In this document: piece after piece, positions 34,820-44,210 of the stretch
How positions within the stretch are numbered: position 1 is the first letter of the stretch
How the letters are laid out: every line of letters starts with the position of its first letter
Origin: Thioploca sp.
GTDB lineage: Bacteria; Pseudomonadota; Gammaproteobacteria; Beggiatoales; Beggiatoaceae
Assembly (NCBI GenBank): GCA_030627235.1
Contig: DAOUSL010000005.1
Coordinates: 1 to 59,988, forward strand
Length of the DNA stretch: 59,988 bases
Reading direction: 5' to 3'
Notes under the pieces: generated by a model
Told to the model about the DNA's origin: nothing
Databases searched by the model: none
Seen by the model: the letters and a program-made list of their open reading frames with translations, nothing else
Position numbers and translations under genes: made by a program

Positions 34820-35692
34820 TTAAAGTCCATGCTTTAACAAATAGTTAAGATAATGACCATAACTGCTTTTTTGTAGAGGTTTAGCTAAATCCTGTAATTG
34901 TTCAGTAGAAATATAACCTTTACGCCAAGCAATTTCTTCTGGGCAAGCAATTTTAAGGCCTTGTCTTTTTTCAATAGTCTCTACAAATGAAGATGCTTCT
35001 AATAAAGATTCATGAGTACCAGTATCTAACCAAGCCATACCACGTCCCATTTTTTCTACTTGTAATTTCTTATTTTGTAAATAAACTTTATTGACATCAG
35101 TAATTTCTAATTCACCTCGGGCTGAAGGTTTAATAGTTTTCGCAATTTGTACTATATCAGCATCATAAAAATATAAACCAGTTACTGCATAATTGGATTT
35201 TGGTTGTTGAGGTTTTTCTTCTAAACTAATAGCTGTACCGTCTGTATCAAACTCAACTACTCCATAACGTTCTGGATCATTAACCCGATAAGCAAATACA
35301 ACTGCTTTATCTTTTAAAACTGCCGCTTTTAGTAATTTTTTTTGTAAATCATGCCCATAAAAAATATTATCTCCCAATACCAATGCACAAGCAGAATTAT
35401 TGATAAATTCTTCACCAATAATAAAAGCTTGAGCCAAACCATCCGGTGATGGCTGAATTGAGTAACTTATATTAATACCCCATTGATTACCATTTCCTAA
35501 TAATTGCTCAAACCTTGGGATATCTTGGGGGGTAGAAATTAATAAAATATCCTTTATTCCTGCTAACATTAAGGTTGTCAACGGATAATAAACCATTGGT
35601 TTATCATAAATTGGCAATAATTGTTTAGAAATAATTTGGGTGATTGGATATAAACGAGTTCCAGAACCACCTGCTAAAATAATACCTTTCAT
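34820..35692 (-). CDS. rfbA: Glucose-1-phosphate thymidylyltransferase (RfbA/RmlA)
   Basis: The protein is about 290 residues from the ATG at 35692, which overlaps the rfbB stop as ATGA; a longer frame to 35746 lies inside rfbB and is unlikely. It begins [17 protein letters not shown], the nucleotidyltransferase signature. [13 protein letters not shown] (metal Asp), GVVEFDTDG and [20 protein letters not shown] follow. It makes dTDP-glucose, the first step to dTDP-rhamnose for O-antigen or other glycans. Length and motifs are normal. Confidence 0.95.
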   Translation of the reverse strand: MKGIILAGGSGTRLYPITQIISKQLLPIYDKPMVYYPLTTLMLAGIKDILLISTPQDIPRFEQLLGNGNQWGINISYSIQPSPDGLAQAFIIGEEFINNSACALVLGDNIFYGHDLQKKLLKAAVLKDKAVVFAYRVNDPERYGVVEFDTDGTAISLEEKPQQPKSNYAVTGLYFYDADIVQIAKTIKPSARGELEITDVNKVYLQNKKLQVEKMGRGMAWLDTGTHESLLEASSFVETIEKRQGLKIACPEEIAWRKGYISTEQLQDLAKPLQKSSYGHYLNYLLKHGL

Positions 35693-36729
35693 AATGTACC
35701 TAAACGTTCTCTCTGATAACTTCCATCTAATACACGTTGACACCAATTATTATTGTCTAAATACCATTGTACCGTTTTCTGTAAGCCAGTAGCAAATGTT
35801 TCTTGTGGTTGCCAACCCAGTTCATTTTTAATTTTAGTAGAGTCAATAGCATAACGCAAGTCATGACCTGGCCGATCTGTTACATAGGTAATTAAGTTTT
35901 TATAAGGATTTTTACTCGGCACTAACTCATCTAAAATATCACATAATGTCGTTACTACTTCTAAATTAGTTTTTTCATAATTACCACCAATATTATATAC
36001 TTCCCCTATTTCTCCTTGTTTTAATACTTTGTATAAAGCACTGGCATGATCATCTACATATAACCAATCTCGGATATTTTCTCCTTTCCCATAAATTGGT
36101 AATGGTTTACCTTCTAAAGCGTTTAAAATTATCAGTGGAATTAATTTTTCTGGAAATTGGTAAGAACCATAATTATTGGAACAATTAGTAGTAACTACTG
36201 GAAGTTTAAAAGTGTGAAACCAAGCTCGTACTAAATGATCTGAAGATGCTTTACTAGCAGAATAAGGTGAATTTGGCTGATAAGCGGTAGTTTCAGTAAA
36301 TAGTCCTTCGGTACCTAAACTACCGTAAACTTCATCAGTAGAAATATGCTGAAAGCGAAATTTAGATTTATCTGTCAAAGTTTGCCAATAATTACGGGCT
36401 GCTTCTAACAATGTATAAGTACCAACAATATTAGTATTAATAAATTCAGCAGGGCCATCTATAGAACGATCTACATGTGATTCTGCTGCTAAGTGCATAA
36501 CAGCATCTGGTTTAAATTCTGTGAATATTTTTTGTAATTTTTGGGCATCACAAATATCTGTTTGAGAAAAATTATATTGAGGACTATCTATCACAGAAAT
36601 CAAAGAATCAAGATTACCCGCATACGTCAGCTTATCAATATTCATAATTATCGTATCAGTATTATTGATCAGATAACGAATAAGTGCAGAACCAATAAAA
36701 CCAGCACCACCAGTAACAATGAGTTTCAA
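35689..36729 (-). CDS. rfbB: dTDP-glucose 4,6-dehydratase (RfbB/RmlB)
   Basis: This is a 346-residue short-chain dehydrogenase of the extended type with [15 protein letters not shown] (NAD site), [19 protein letters not shown], the STDEVYGSL active-site strand, the [12 protein letters not shown] catalytic Tyr-Lys pair and [17 protein letters not shown]. It forms dTDP-4-keto-6-deoxyglucose. It is the first gene of the rfbBAC operon, starting 32 bases downstream of the hairpin that terminates the upstream OmpA gene, so it must have its own promoter. Confidence 0.96.
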   Translation of the reverse strand: MKLIVTGGAGFIGSALIRYLINNTDTIIMNIDKLTYAGNLDSLISVIDSPQYNFSQTDICDAQKLQKIFTEFKPDAVMHLAAESHVDRSIDGPAEFINTNIVGTYTLLEAARNYWQTLTDKSKFRFQHISTDEVYGSLGTEGLFTETTAYQPNSPYSASKASSDHLVRAWFHTFKLPVVTTNCSNNYGSYQFPEKLIPLIILNALEGKPLPIYGKGENIRDWLYVDDHASALYKVLKQGEIGEVYNIGGNYEKTNLEVVTTLCDILDELVPSKNPYKNLITYVTDRPGHDLRYAIDSTKIKNELGWQPQETFATGLQKTVQWYLDNNNWCQRVLDGSYQRERLGTL

Positions 36730-36760
36730 CTTTATAACCTCTTTAAAATACTTAAAAAAA

Positions 36761-36794
36761 AATGCGATGCTCCTAATATTAAGAACATCACATT
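36761..36794 (-). terminator. Rho-independent terminator of the OmpA/TSP3 gene
   Basis: Read on the minus strand, AATGTGATG pairs with CATCGCATT (one G-T wobble), followed directly by a run of nine or so T residues. It ends transcription of the gene that stops at 36820, before rfbB. Confidence 0.8.
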
Positions 36795-36819
36795 TATAAA
36801 TTATCTAGCTGTGGAAAAA

Positions 36820-37734
36820 CTACCTAATATCACTACGTTCTACAGCAATCTCAACTCGACGATTTTGAGTTCGACCAGCTCTAGTTGAATTAGCAGCTAC
36901 TGGTTTTAATTCTCCTTCACCAATCGCTTTAATTCTATCTTCTGGTATTCCTAAGCTAATCATATATTTTACTACGCTAGCAGCACGTTTTTCAGATAAT
37001 CTCTGATTATATCTATTAGTACCAGTTGAATCTGTATGACCAATCACTACTATCATAGTTACGTTAGCAAAGTCACCAATTCCATTAACAACATCGGCAA
37101 TAATAGATTTACCTTCACTAGTCAAACCATATTTATCAAAATTGAATAAAACGTCAGCATCAAGAGTAGGTAATGTTTTAATACATTCTAATGGTTCAGT
37201 TTCACAAATATTATGACAACCATTTTCGTCAACTGCATAACCTATAGGGGTATCTGGACATGTATCTCTATAATCAGGCACTCCATCCCGATCTGAATCT
37301 GTTGGACAACCACGATTATTAACTCCACGATCTATTTCCATTGGAGTATTATTTGGGCAGTCATCTCTATAATCAGGTACACCGTCGCCATCACTATCTA
37401 TTGGGCAACCTTTATTAGATCCGTCTTGATAAACTCCTTTAGAAACTTCTTCAACAGTATTATTTGGACATTTATCATCATCATCATTGATACCATCCCC
37501 ATCCTGATCAAAGGAATCACCACATTCTTGAAATAAAGCGTTTGGAGTGTTAGGAGACCTAGGAGTTAAAACACATTCATTTTCACGTTTAGTTAATACT
37601 GGATTGCCCTGAGTATCCAACAAACGATAAGTTTCTTCACTAGCCGCCAAAACAGAAGTCACTGCCGTTGACAGCAGAGTACCTGCGACTACTCCTACTA
37701 AAATTTTACGACCATAGTAATCAGACATAAACAA
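36820..37734 (-). CDS. OmpA-family protein with thrombospondin type 3 calcium repeats
   Basis: The 304-residue protein has a signal sequence (about 9-31, ending SVLAA). A set of Asp-rich thrombospondin type 3 repeats (about 75-170) follows: DQDGDGINDDDDKCPNN, DSDGDGVPDYRDDCPNN, DSDRDGVPDYRDTCPDTP. These bind calcium in OmpA-type outer-membrane proteins. The C-terminal OmpA domain has VLFNFDKYGL, GHTDSTGTNRYNQRLSEKRA and QNRRVEI for peptidoglycan contact. No N-terminal beta-barrel is evident, so it probably works as a periplasmic, calcium-stiffened linker. An M3 start is also possible. Confidence 0.87.
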   Translation of the reverse strand: MFMSDYYGRKILVGVVAGTLLSTAVTSVLAASEETYRLLDTQGNPVLTKRENECVLTPRSPNTPNALFQECGDSFDQDGDGINDDDDKCPNNTVEEVSKGVYQDGSNKGCPIDSDGDGVPDYRDDCPNNTPMEIDRGVNNRGCPTDSDRDGVPDYRDTCPDTPIGYAVDENGCHNICETEPLECIKTLPTLDADVLFNFDKYGLTSEGKSIIADVVNGIGDFANVTMIVVIGHTDSTGTNRYNQRLSEKRAASVVKYMISLGIPEDRIKAIGEGELKPVAANSTRAGRTQNRRVEIAVERSDIR

Positions 37735-38121
37735 AATCCCTTAATATAATGACATACGCCTTGTGAAGTTCAACTTTTATAGATTTATCCAACAAGACAT
37801 AGTTTGATTTAAAAATCATATAATCTTAAGCACATTGTATCAATTTTACAACAAATGCTTTACACAAAACTTTTAATTTAAATTATTGTATCACACACAC
37901 TGTAACACTTCTAATGCTCAGAGTAAATATTGCATTATGTGGTATTTTAGCAACGTATCAGAAGATAAGCAAGATATAGTTATCAATTTTTTAGATATGT
38001 AATGAATGAATTATACAATATCTATTTACTAAAATGATATTTAATACGGTGCAACTTAAACAGTAAAATTATGAAACAAACTACCAAGCTTTGAATAAAG
38101 TTTTTATTAATAACTGATAGT
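37735..38121. other. 387-base gene-free region between OmpA/TSP3 and glutaredoxin genes
   Basis: A/T-rich, containing the upstream region of the minus-strand OmpA gene and the 3' flank of grxC. I see no coding frame, repeat or convincing hairpin. Confidence 0.4.
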
Positions 38122-38373
38122 TTATTGCAGTAGAGAATCAAGTTTTCCTTCAATGTCAAGTTCGGCTAGATCATCGAAACCACCTACATGTAATTCTCCA
38201 ATAAAAATTTGGGGTACAGTGCGTCTCCCAGTAATATTAATCATACTGGTCATTTCATCAGGATTACTATCGATAAAAATTTTCCGTACTTGCATGCCTT
38301 TTTTATTGAGCAACATCTCCGCTCTATTACAATAAGGACAAGTTTGAGTACAATACATGCTCACATCAGGCAT
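38122..38373 (-). CDS. grxC: Glutaredoxin 3 (GrxC type)
   Basis: The 83-residue class I glutaredoxin has the dithiol active site CPYC in MYCTQTCPYCNRAEMLL. The cis-proline is in RRTVPQIFIG, and HVGGFDDLAELD closes the glutathione-binding site. It reduces disulfides with glutathione in the cytoplasm. It is monocistronic as far as the window shows. Confidence 0.93.
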   Translation of the reverse strand: MPDVSMYCTQTCPYCNRAEMLLNKKGMQVRKIFIDSNPDEMTSMINITGRRTVPQIFIGELHVGGFDDLAELDIEGKLDSLLQ

Positions 38374-38549
38374 TATGGTCTCCTAAAAACTTGATAATAT
38401 ACAAACCTTTAAATTGGCTGTTTTAACAAATCTTGTAAATAAATTATGGGTAGTAACCCATTTATATATTATAAATAAGCCAGACAACCTTTATTAAAAT
38501 AATTTAGGTTATATAGCTAATATTTAATAAAAAACTATCTCTATTAAAC

Positions 38550-38593
38550 TTATAATGTATTCAGATAATATTATTTATCTGAATACATTATAA
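38550..38593. terminator. Perfect 19-bp palindrome, probable terminator
   Basis: Bases 38550-38568 pair perfectly with 38575-38593 around a 6-base loop, 17 bases past the stop of the small minus-strand gene at 38611. It is A/T-rich without a long T run, so the terminator reading is probable, not certain. Confidence 0.6.
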
Positions 38594-38610
38594 TTTAAAA
38601 TCAACTTAAA

Positions 38611-38802
38611 CTAGGAAGTCCATTTACTAGCTGAATCAGTAGTATCATTACCACCATCTTCATAACCAGATTCATAAGCTTCAGTAACACGTTGTTCTTC
38701 ACGAGCAGGATTTTGTAAATAACCACCCATCCAACCGACTATATATTCACGGTTCGTTTGGTTTTTTTCTAGTTTAGTAATAGTATCGTAATATTTTGAC
38801 AT
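38611..38802 (-). CDS. Small conserved-looking hypothetical protein
   Basis: The 63-residue soluble protein contains LEKNQTNREYIVGWMGGYLQ and EQRVTEAYESGYEDGGND. The acidic, Gly/Tyr-containing C-terminal half and the ribosome-site-like AGGT before the ATG suggest a real gene, ended by a strong palindrome downstream. I do not recognise the family and infer no function. Confidence 0.5.
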   Translation of the reverse strand: MSKYYDTITKLEKNQTNREYIVGWMGGYLQNPAREEQRVTEAYESGYEDGGNDTTDSASKWTS

Positions 38803-39140
38803 TAAATTTATACCTGTTTAAAAATTATAGATAAAGCAATTAGGTAATTTGCTATTGATATCCTGATTAAATCAAGAATTTGTTATAAATCGAATAAAAC
38901 CACACTAGTGTAGTGTAAGTTTATTTAATTTTCAAGTGTTCATAACTTGATTATAGATAGATTTAAGCTTTTAAGTATACTACAGATTAGAGTAATATTT
39001 TTAATTTTTTCAAAGCATTAATATAACTCTAATTATAATTCAGAGTACTAGTATTGTTTTTTTTAATTAATGCCAAATATATTGTTTTAACATCCATTTA
39101 ATAATAAACGGTTCAATAAAATTACTTGTAGGTGGAAAAT
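38803..39140. other. Divergent A/T-rich intergenic region
   Basis: About 338 bases between two divergent genes. It contains a 10-bp palindrome ACACTAGTGT near 38912 that could be an operator. I see no coding frame. Confidence 0.35.
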
Positions 39141-39605
39141 ATGAAAAGTTTCCAAGAGTTAGTTAATAATTGTTTAAAAACAGTTAGAGAAGTTTTTCCA
39201 TGGGATTTAGAAGAAGGTGTAGATCAGAAGGCATCTCCAGTATTATTAGATATCAGAGAACCTTATGAATTTGATGTTTTACACATAAAAGGTTCTATGA
39301 ATGTACCACGAGGTATTTTAGAATTAGCTTGTGATTATGGCTATGATAATACGATACCAGAACTTGTTAATGCACGAAATAAAGAAGTTATTGTAATTTG
39401 TCGATCTGGTCATAGAAGTGTTTTAGCAGCCCATACTATGCAGATTATGGGCTATAAATCAGTGAAGTCTTTAAAAACTGGAGTAAAAGGTTGGAATGAC
39501 TATGAATTGCCATTACAAAATGTTAAAGGTCAATCAGTTGACAGTGATATGGCAGACGATATGTTAATATCTCGTGTCAAACCAGAACAACAGTATCCGG
39601 ACTAA
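39141..39605 (+). CDS. Rhodanese-domain protein
   Basis: The protein (154 residues from the ATG at 39141) has one rhodanese domain. I prefer this start to the in-frame GTG at 39132 because AGGTGG at 39130-39135 is the ribosome site. The domain contains LLDIREPYEFDVLHIKGSMN, then the active-site loop VICRSGHRSV with the catalytic Cys, and GYKSVKSLKTGVKGW. An N-terminal helix with Cys (VNNCLKTVREVFPWDL) precedes it. Sulfur transfer is expected and fits a sulfur-oxidising organism, but the substrate is unknown. Confidence 0.88.
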   Translation: MKSFQELVNNCLKTVREVFPWDLEEGVDQKASPVLLDIREPYEFDVLHIKGSMNVPRGILELACDYGYDNTIPELVNARNKEVIVICRSGHRSVLAAHTMQIMGYKSVKSLKTGVKGWNDYELPLQNVKGQSVDSDMADDMLISRVKPEQQYPD

Positions 39606-39645
39606 ACTTTAAAACCAAAAAAATCGTAGGTAATTTGGATAATAT

Positions 39646-40923
39646 TCAATTGCCTCGATTAGCTATTATATTTATTCGTCGTTTGCGTAATTCCTCGCTG
39701 ATTTCCTTCCCTTGAAAACCATCTTTTATAACTGTAGCTACTTTAATTTGATTAACCAGTTTAAATAAATAATAAAATTCCTGTGTATCCTCTCTATGGT
39801 ATATCTTACAAGCTAGTAAAAACTGTTCAAATCTCTGTGTACGTCGAAAAGCATCCAAACCTTGTAACACATCGTGTAATGCTTGAGGTGATAATTCAGC
39901 GGTATTTTGACATGATTTATGATAACGAGCCATTAATATAGCTAATTCACGATATTGGCTAGGTACTTTACATCGTTTACATAATATTTTTATAAATTCA
40001 ATATTTTTTTCTATATTATTTTTAGCCAAATTACACATTAATATTGCAAATAATATTTGACTATTATCAGTATGGTAACGAGCTAGTTGTAAATATAAAA
40101 TATTTATTGAGTTACAAGTAACGATTTTATCAACAGTTTTTTGGCCAATTCCATCTGCTTTTTTAAGCTCCTCAATGGATTTAATCATTTTATTATTTTG
40201 ACAAAATTTAATAATAGCAAAAACTTTTTTTGGTCCAATACCTTGCAAATTACTAAACAGTTTTGCATCAATTGTATTGATATTAATTTTTTCTAAATTA
40301 CTAAATTCTGGGAAAATCCGTTCTAATGCCCCACAAGTATGTAATATTTTAAAAAAATTTTCTGGTTTTTCAGTAGTTAAAGCTTTTACTGTTTCTTGCC
40401 AAACTCGTTCTGGAACTAAGGCATCAACTTCACCATTAGCAACCATATTTTTCATTAAAGCTAAAGTTTCTTCAGCAATTTCAAAATCAAATCTAGCAGC
40501 AAATCTAGCAATTCTTAAAATTCTAACTGGGTCTTCCACAAAAGCTGGAGAAACATGTCTTAAAATCTTATTGCGTAAATCTTCCATTCCGTTAAATGGA
40601 TCAAATAATTGACCTTGATCATTTGTGGCCATAGCATTGATGGTTAAATCACGTCGTTGTAAATCATCTTCTAATGTGACATCTGATGCAGCATAAACAC
40701 TAAATCCAGTATAACCAGAACCAGTTTTACGTTCAGTTCTAGCCAAGGCATATTCTTCATGGGTATCAGGATGTAAAAATACTGGAAAATCTTTTCCAAC
40801 TTGAGTATAGCCTGCTTGTAATAAAGTTTGTGGAGTAGCTCCAACTACCACCCAATCTTGATCTTTACTTGAATAACCAAGAAACTTATCACGTACTGAA
40901 CCTCCAACTTTATATATTTTCAT
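39646..40923 (-). CDS. cca: CCA-adding tRNA nucleotidyltransferase with inserted ComEA-like HhH domain
   Basis: The 425-residue class II enzyme has an intact catalytic head: VGGSVRDKFLG, D21 and D23 in KDQDWVVVG, RRDLTINAMA (90-99), EDPVRILRIARFAARF (130-145) and PERVWQE. After RIFPEFSNLE (203-211), about 60 residues (211-269) form two helix-hairpin-helix motifs, ININTIDAKLFSNLQGIGPK and SIEELKKADGIGQKTVDKIV. They closely resemble the secreted ComEA-like protein encoded divergently next door. In E. coli Cca this position leads into the HD phosphohydrolase. Here the HD residues are missing (CNLAKN in place of HDLGKG). The C-terminal tail (GFQGKEISEELRKRR) is normal. It completes tRNAs without an encoded CCA, such as tRNA-Cys here. 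Confidence 0.88.
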   Translation of the reverse strand: MKIYKVGGSVRDKFLGYSSKDQDWVVVGATPQTLLQAGYTQVGKDFPVFLHPDTHEEYALARTERKTGSGYTGFSVYAASDVTLEDDLQRRDLTINAMATNDQGQLFDPFNGMEDLRNKILRHVSPAFVEDPVRILRIARFAARFDFEIAEETLALMKNMVANGEVDALVPERVWQETVKALTTEKPENFFKILHTCGALERIFPEFSNLEKININTIDAKLFSNLQGIGPKKVFAIIKFCQNNKMIKSIEELKKADGIGQKTVDKIVTCNSINILYLQLARYHTDNSQILFAILMCNLAKNNIEKNIEFIKILCKRCKVPSQYRELAILMARYHKSCQNTAELSPQALHDVLQGLDAFRRTQRFEQFLLACKIYHREDTQEFYYLFKLVNQIKVATVIKDGFQGKEISEELRKRRINIIANRGN

Positions 40924-40990
40924 TTATTTAAGTTAATAATTTGTTATTAGACATCGTTTCATAAATACCGAAATATAGCTATGTATAATA

Positions 40991-41058
40991 GTAGGATGTA
41001 ATGAGTTTACGAATTACATCTTGATGCAATTCCCTTCGTTCATTGCATCCTACATTTA
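40991..41058 (-). repeat. Family B palindromic repeat, complete copy
   Basis: The arms GTAGGATGTAATGA (40991-41004) and TCATTGCATCCTAC (41040-41053) pair at 13 of 14 positions, and 41000-41058 is identical (inverted) to 8271-8329. It sits in the 453-base region between the divergent cca and ComEA-like genes; the rest of that gap is A/T-rich without a clear gene. Confidence 0.85.
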
Positions 41059-41376
41059 TGTACTCTTATTTAGGAAATGTAATATTAGTAATAATCTATT
41101 TTTTTGAAATATTCTATTATTAAAAATAAAATGTTATAATTTTAGATTATATTTTATAGATTTGGGATATGATGGTGATATTCTAACAATGATATATATT
41201 CAACACAATATATTTTAATATTTCTATAAAAAATTGAATTGAAAATTTTAACAATAGGCTTCTTTATTTTAAAGAAATTTTCTATTCAGCAAACCTCAAT
41301 TTGGTATTTTAATGAATATTCTTCTGAAATATTTGGTAGGCAGTTTTTAGATGAATATAAATCAGGGAGTTTGACT

Positions 41377-41871
41377 ATGTTAATTCGTAAGATTATTTTA
41401 TTGTTTTTAATGAATTTATCAATTCTGGTTTTACCAGTTGCCTATGCGGAAGCTAACATTAATAATAAGATTAATATTAATACAGCTGATGCGTTGACCT
41501 TGGAAAATTTACAGGGTATTGGACCTAAAAGAGCTGCTTCTATCATAGAGTTTCGTGATAAAAACGGTATGTTTGAATCTGCTAATGATCTTAAAAAGAT
41601 TAATGGCATAGGCCAGAAAACTGTTGATAAAAACTTGGATATAATAGAAGTTGCTTTTATTCCAAAGGAAATAATAGAAGATACAGATGATTCATCAGAT
41701 ACTGAAGAAGTAGTTGAAGGATCTAAAGATACTGAAGAAGTAGTTGAAGGATCTAAAGATACTGAGAAAGTAGTCGAAGAATCTAAGGATACTAAAGAAG
41801 TAGTTGAACCATCTAAGGATACTGAAGAATCTAAAGATACTGAAGTAAAAAAGACTGAAGAAGATAAATAG
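41377..41871 (+). CDS. Secreted ComEA-like helix-hairpin-helix protein with acidic repeats
   Basis: I start this 164-residue protein at the ATG at 41377, with AGGGAG about seven bases upstream. This gives a clean signal peptide (MLIRKIILLFLMNLSILVLP, cleavage after VAYA). A longer frame to 41239 exists but has no signal. The mature part has the ComEA HhH domain: KININTADALTLENLQGIGP, KRAASIIEFRDKNG, NGIGQKTVDK. About five degenerate 10-residue repeats of the type DTEEVVEGSK follow, then a Lys/Glu tail. ComEA-like proteins bind DNA in the periplasm during uptake. The acidic tail is unusual and might repel DNA or bind cations or a partner. Confidence 0.8.
   Translation: MLIRKIILLFLMNLSILVLPVAYAEANINNKININTADALTLENLQGIGPKRAASIIEFRDKNGMFESANDLKKINGIGQKTVDKNLDIIEVAFIPKEIIEDTDDSSDTEEVVEGSKDTEEVVEGSKDTEKVVEESKDTKEVVEPSKDTEESKDTEVKKTEEDK
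41701..41830 (+). repeat. 30-base coding tandem repeat
   Basis: The unit encodes DTEEVVEGSK. Two units at 41699-41758 are essentially identical in DNA and two or more diverged units follow. The in-frame unit length suggests copy-number change by slippage. Confidence 0.75.
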
Positions 41872-41876
41872 ATAAA

Positions 41877-41929
41877 AAAGTGAGTGGTAGATTTTAGAAA
41901 CTAATCTTAAAAATTCTATCACCCACTTT
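41877..41929. terminator. Bidirectional terminator between convergent genes
   Basis: A 15-base arm at 41877-41891 pairs with 41915-41929 with one mismatch and one G-T pair. It lies between the ComEA-like gene stop (41871) and the relA stop (41939). Confidence 0.7.
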
Positions 41930-41938
41930 GGTAAATTT

Positions 41939-44113
41939 CTAACTTTTACGCCATACTTTCATAATGTTAGCCAAATTATCTATTTTTGATAAAGTACGGT
42001 TTAATTGTTCTAAAGTATTTACTTCTAAAGTAAAATTCATATTTACATGGTTATCTTTTTTATGAGTTTCACTATTAGTTGCAATAATATTTATATTTTC
42101 ATTAGTAATAATATTACAAACATCTAGTAATAGTCCAGGCCGATCAAAACTACTGATTTGAATACTTATCGGATAAATTTCTAAATTATCAGGTTTAGAC
42201 CATTCCACTTCAATCAAACGTTGATTCCCTTCATCCTGCCATCGTAAAACATTAGGGCAATCATGATAATGTATAACTACACCACGTCCTTTACTGATAT
42301 AACCAATAATTGGATCATAAGGTTCGGGATTACAACAATTAGCCATTTTAGTAAGTAAACCACCTACACCTTTAACATGAATTTCAGTAGTATTATCGTC
42401 TTTAGTGGTTGTTGAAATTGGTACTATTTGTTTAGGCAAAACTTCTTCTTGAAAAATATTAGCTATTTGAGCTGTAGTAATTTCCCCCTTACTAACTGAA
42501 ATCAATAAATCATCTATAGATTTAAAATTTAGATTACGAGCTAATTTTTCATAATTATAATCTTTAATATTAAGTCGGCGTAATACTCGTTCTAATAAAC
42601 TACGACCTTCATTAATATGTTGATGATTATCCTGTTTTTTTAGCCATTGTCTTACCTTAGAACGAGCTTTAGATGTTTTTAAATAACCAGCTTGAGGTAA
42701 TAACCAATCACGACTAGGCTTTTCGGTTTTAGAAGATAAAATTTCAACCATATCGCCACTTTTAAGAGTATAAGTTAAAGGCACGATCCGATTATTAATT
42801 TTTGCTCCTCGACAACAATGACCCAATTCAGTATGAATATGATAAGCAAAGTCTAATGGAGTAACTCCTTGAGGCATATCTATTACTTCACCTTGAGGAG
42901 ATAATACATAAACTCGATCCTCAAAAATTTCCGCTTTAAAACGATCTATGAAATCATTAGCATCTCCATCTTCATCTTTCCACTGCAACATGCGACGTAA
43001 CCAAATTATTTTTTGTTCAAAACTAGTATCTTCATGTTTTAAATCTTCTTTATAACGCCAGTGAGATGCTACCCCAAGTTCTGCATGATGATGCATTTCA
43101 AATGTACGAATTTGAACTTCAAAAACCTTCTGTTCAGGACCAATTACTGCCGTATGTAAAGATTGATAATCATTATTTTTAGGATTGGCAATATAATCAT
43201 CAAATTCGTTACACATTGGTTGCCATTTATTATGAATTATACCCAATACCACATAACATTCAGTTACAGTTTTAACTAGAACTCTTACCGCTCTTACATC
43301 AAAAATTTCTTCAAAAGCAACTCCTTTACGTTGCATTTTATGCCAAATACTATAGATATGTTTAGGTCGACCAGAAATATCTGCTTTAATATTAATTTGA
43401 CATAATTCATTATCTAAAGTGACCATGATTTGTTGGATGTAGTTTTCTCGGTCTAAACGTCGCTCATCCAAGAGTTTTGCCATTCGTTGATAAGTATCTG
43501 GCTCTAAATAGCGTAATGATAAATCTTCTAATTCCCATTTTATTTGCCAAATACCAAGCCGATTTGCAAGAGGAGCAAACAGTTCTAAAGTTTCACGAGC
43601 TACTCGTTGCTGTTTTTCTATAGATTGGTATCCTAAAGTTCGCATGTTATCTAATCGATCTGCTAACTTAATCAGTACCACTCGTATATCTTCAGCCATT
43701 GCTAATAGCATCTTACGCAAACGTTCAGTTTGTTCATTGGTATTAATTTGGGAATTAATTTCTTCGATAAATTTCATCTTGGCAACTCCATCAACTAATT
43801 TCATAACAGTTGAACCAAAACGTTTTTCTATTTCATATAAATTTATATTTTCGCTAACATCATGTAAGATTGCTGCAATCAAAACCTCCGTATCCATACC
43901 TAATTGTGCTAATATATTAGCTACTGTAATAACATGTTCTAAATATGGTTTACCAGCATAAGTACGAGCTTGATGAGTTTCTTCAGCCCAATTACAAGCG
44001 TCAATTAATGCTTGTCTTTCAGTTTCAGAACGATTTTTAATGATATTTTCCAGCCAACTTTGTAAGTCAAAATTATGACTGGTTATATTTAAGGAGTTTG
44101 TAGTACTTACCAT
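41939..44113 (-). CDS. relA: RelA-type (p)ppGpp synthetase with a largely retained HD domain
   Basis: The 724-residue long RSH protein has HD, synthetase, TGS, helical and ACT domains in order. The synthetase is RelA-like (FDVRAVRVLV, and EFDDYIANPKNNDYQSLHTA with the acidic EFDD loop). TGS has VYVLSPQGEVIDMPQGVTPL. The zinc-finger region has CCNPEPYDPIIGY, and ACT ends the protein. Unlike E. coli RelA, the HD region keeps LEHV, AAILHDVSEN and LADRLDNMRT. The His/His-Asp/Asp metal ligands of SpoT-type hydrolases are therefore present, with only the ED pair changed to EN. It may be bifunctional. Confidence 0.9.
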   Translation of the reverse strand: MVSTTNSLNITSHNFDLQSWLENIIKNRSETERQALIDACNWAEETHQARTYAGKPYLEHVITVANILAQLGMDTEVLIAAILHDVSENINLYEIEKRFGSTVMKLVDGVAKMKFIEEINSQINTNEQTERLRKMLLAMAEDIRVVLIKLADRLDNMRTLGYQSIEKQQRVARETLELFAPLANRLGIWQIKWELEDLSLRYLEPDTYQRMAKLLDERRLDRENYIQQIMVTLDNELCQINIKADISGRPKHIYSIWHKMQRKGVAFEEIFDVRAVRVLVKTVTECYVVLGIIHNKWQPMCNEFDDYIANPKNNDYQSLHTAVIGPEQKVFEVQIRTFEMHHHAELGVASHWRYKEDLKHEDTSFEQKIIWLRRMLQWKDEDGDANDFIDRFKAEIFEDRVYVLSPQGEVIDMPQGVTPLDFAYHIHTELGHCCRGAKINNRIVPLTYTLKSGDMVEILSSKTEKPSRDWLLPQAGYLKTSKARSKVRQWLKKQDNHQHINEGRSLLERVLRRLNIKDYNYEKLARNLNFKSIDDLLISVSKGEITTAQIANIFQEEVLPKQIVPISTTTKDDNTTEIHVKGVGGLLTKMANCCNPEPYDPIIGYISKGRGVVIHYHDCPNVLRWQDEGNQRLIEVEWSKPDNLEIYPISIQISSFDRPGLLLDVCNIITNENINIIATNSETHKKDNHVNMNFTLEVNTLEQLNRTLSKIDNLANIMKVWRKS

Positions 44114-44210
44114 AATTTAAGATTGTAATATTGCATATAGAGCTACTTTTATTTTATAGTAAAGATTAATTACATTATTTAAGTTTTAATTAAATACTAA
44201 TCATCAACAA

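Noticed and set aside
41695-41922. Minus-strand frame rich in Phe, Ser and Tyr (FFSIFRSFNYF repeats)
   Set aside because: It is the mirror of the repeated acidic tail of the ComEA-like gene and ends in the terminator. It has no start signal.
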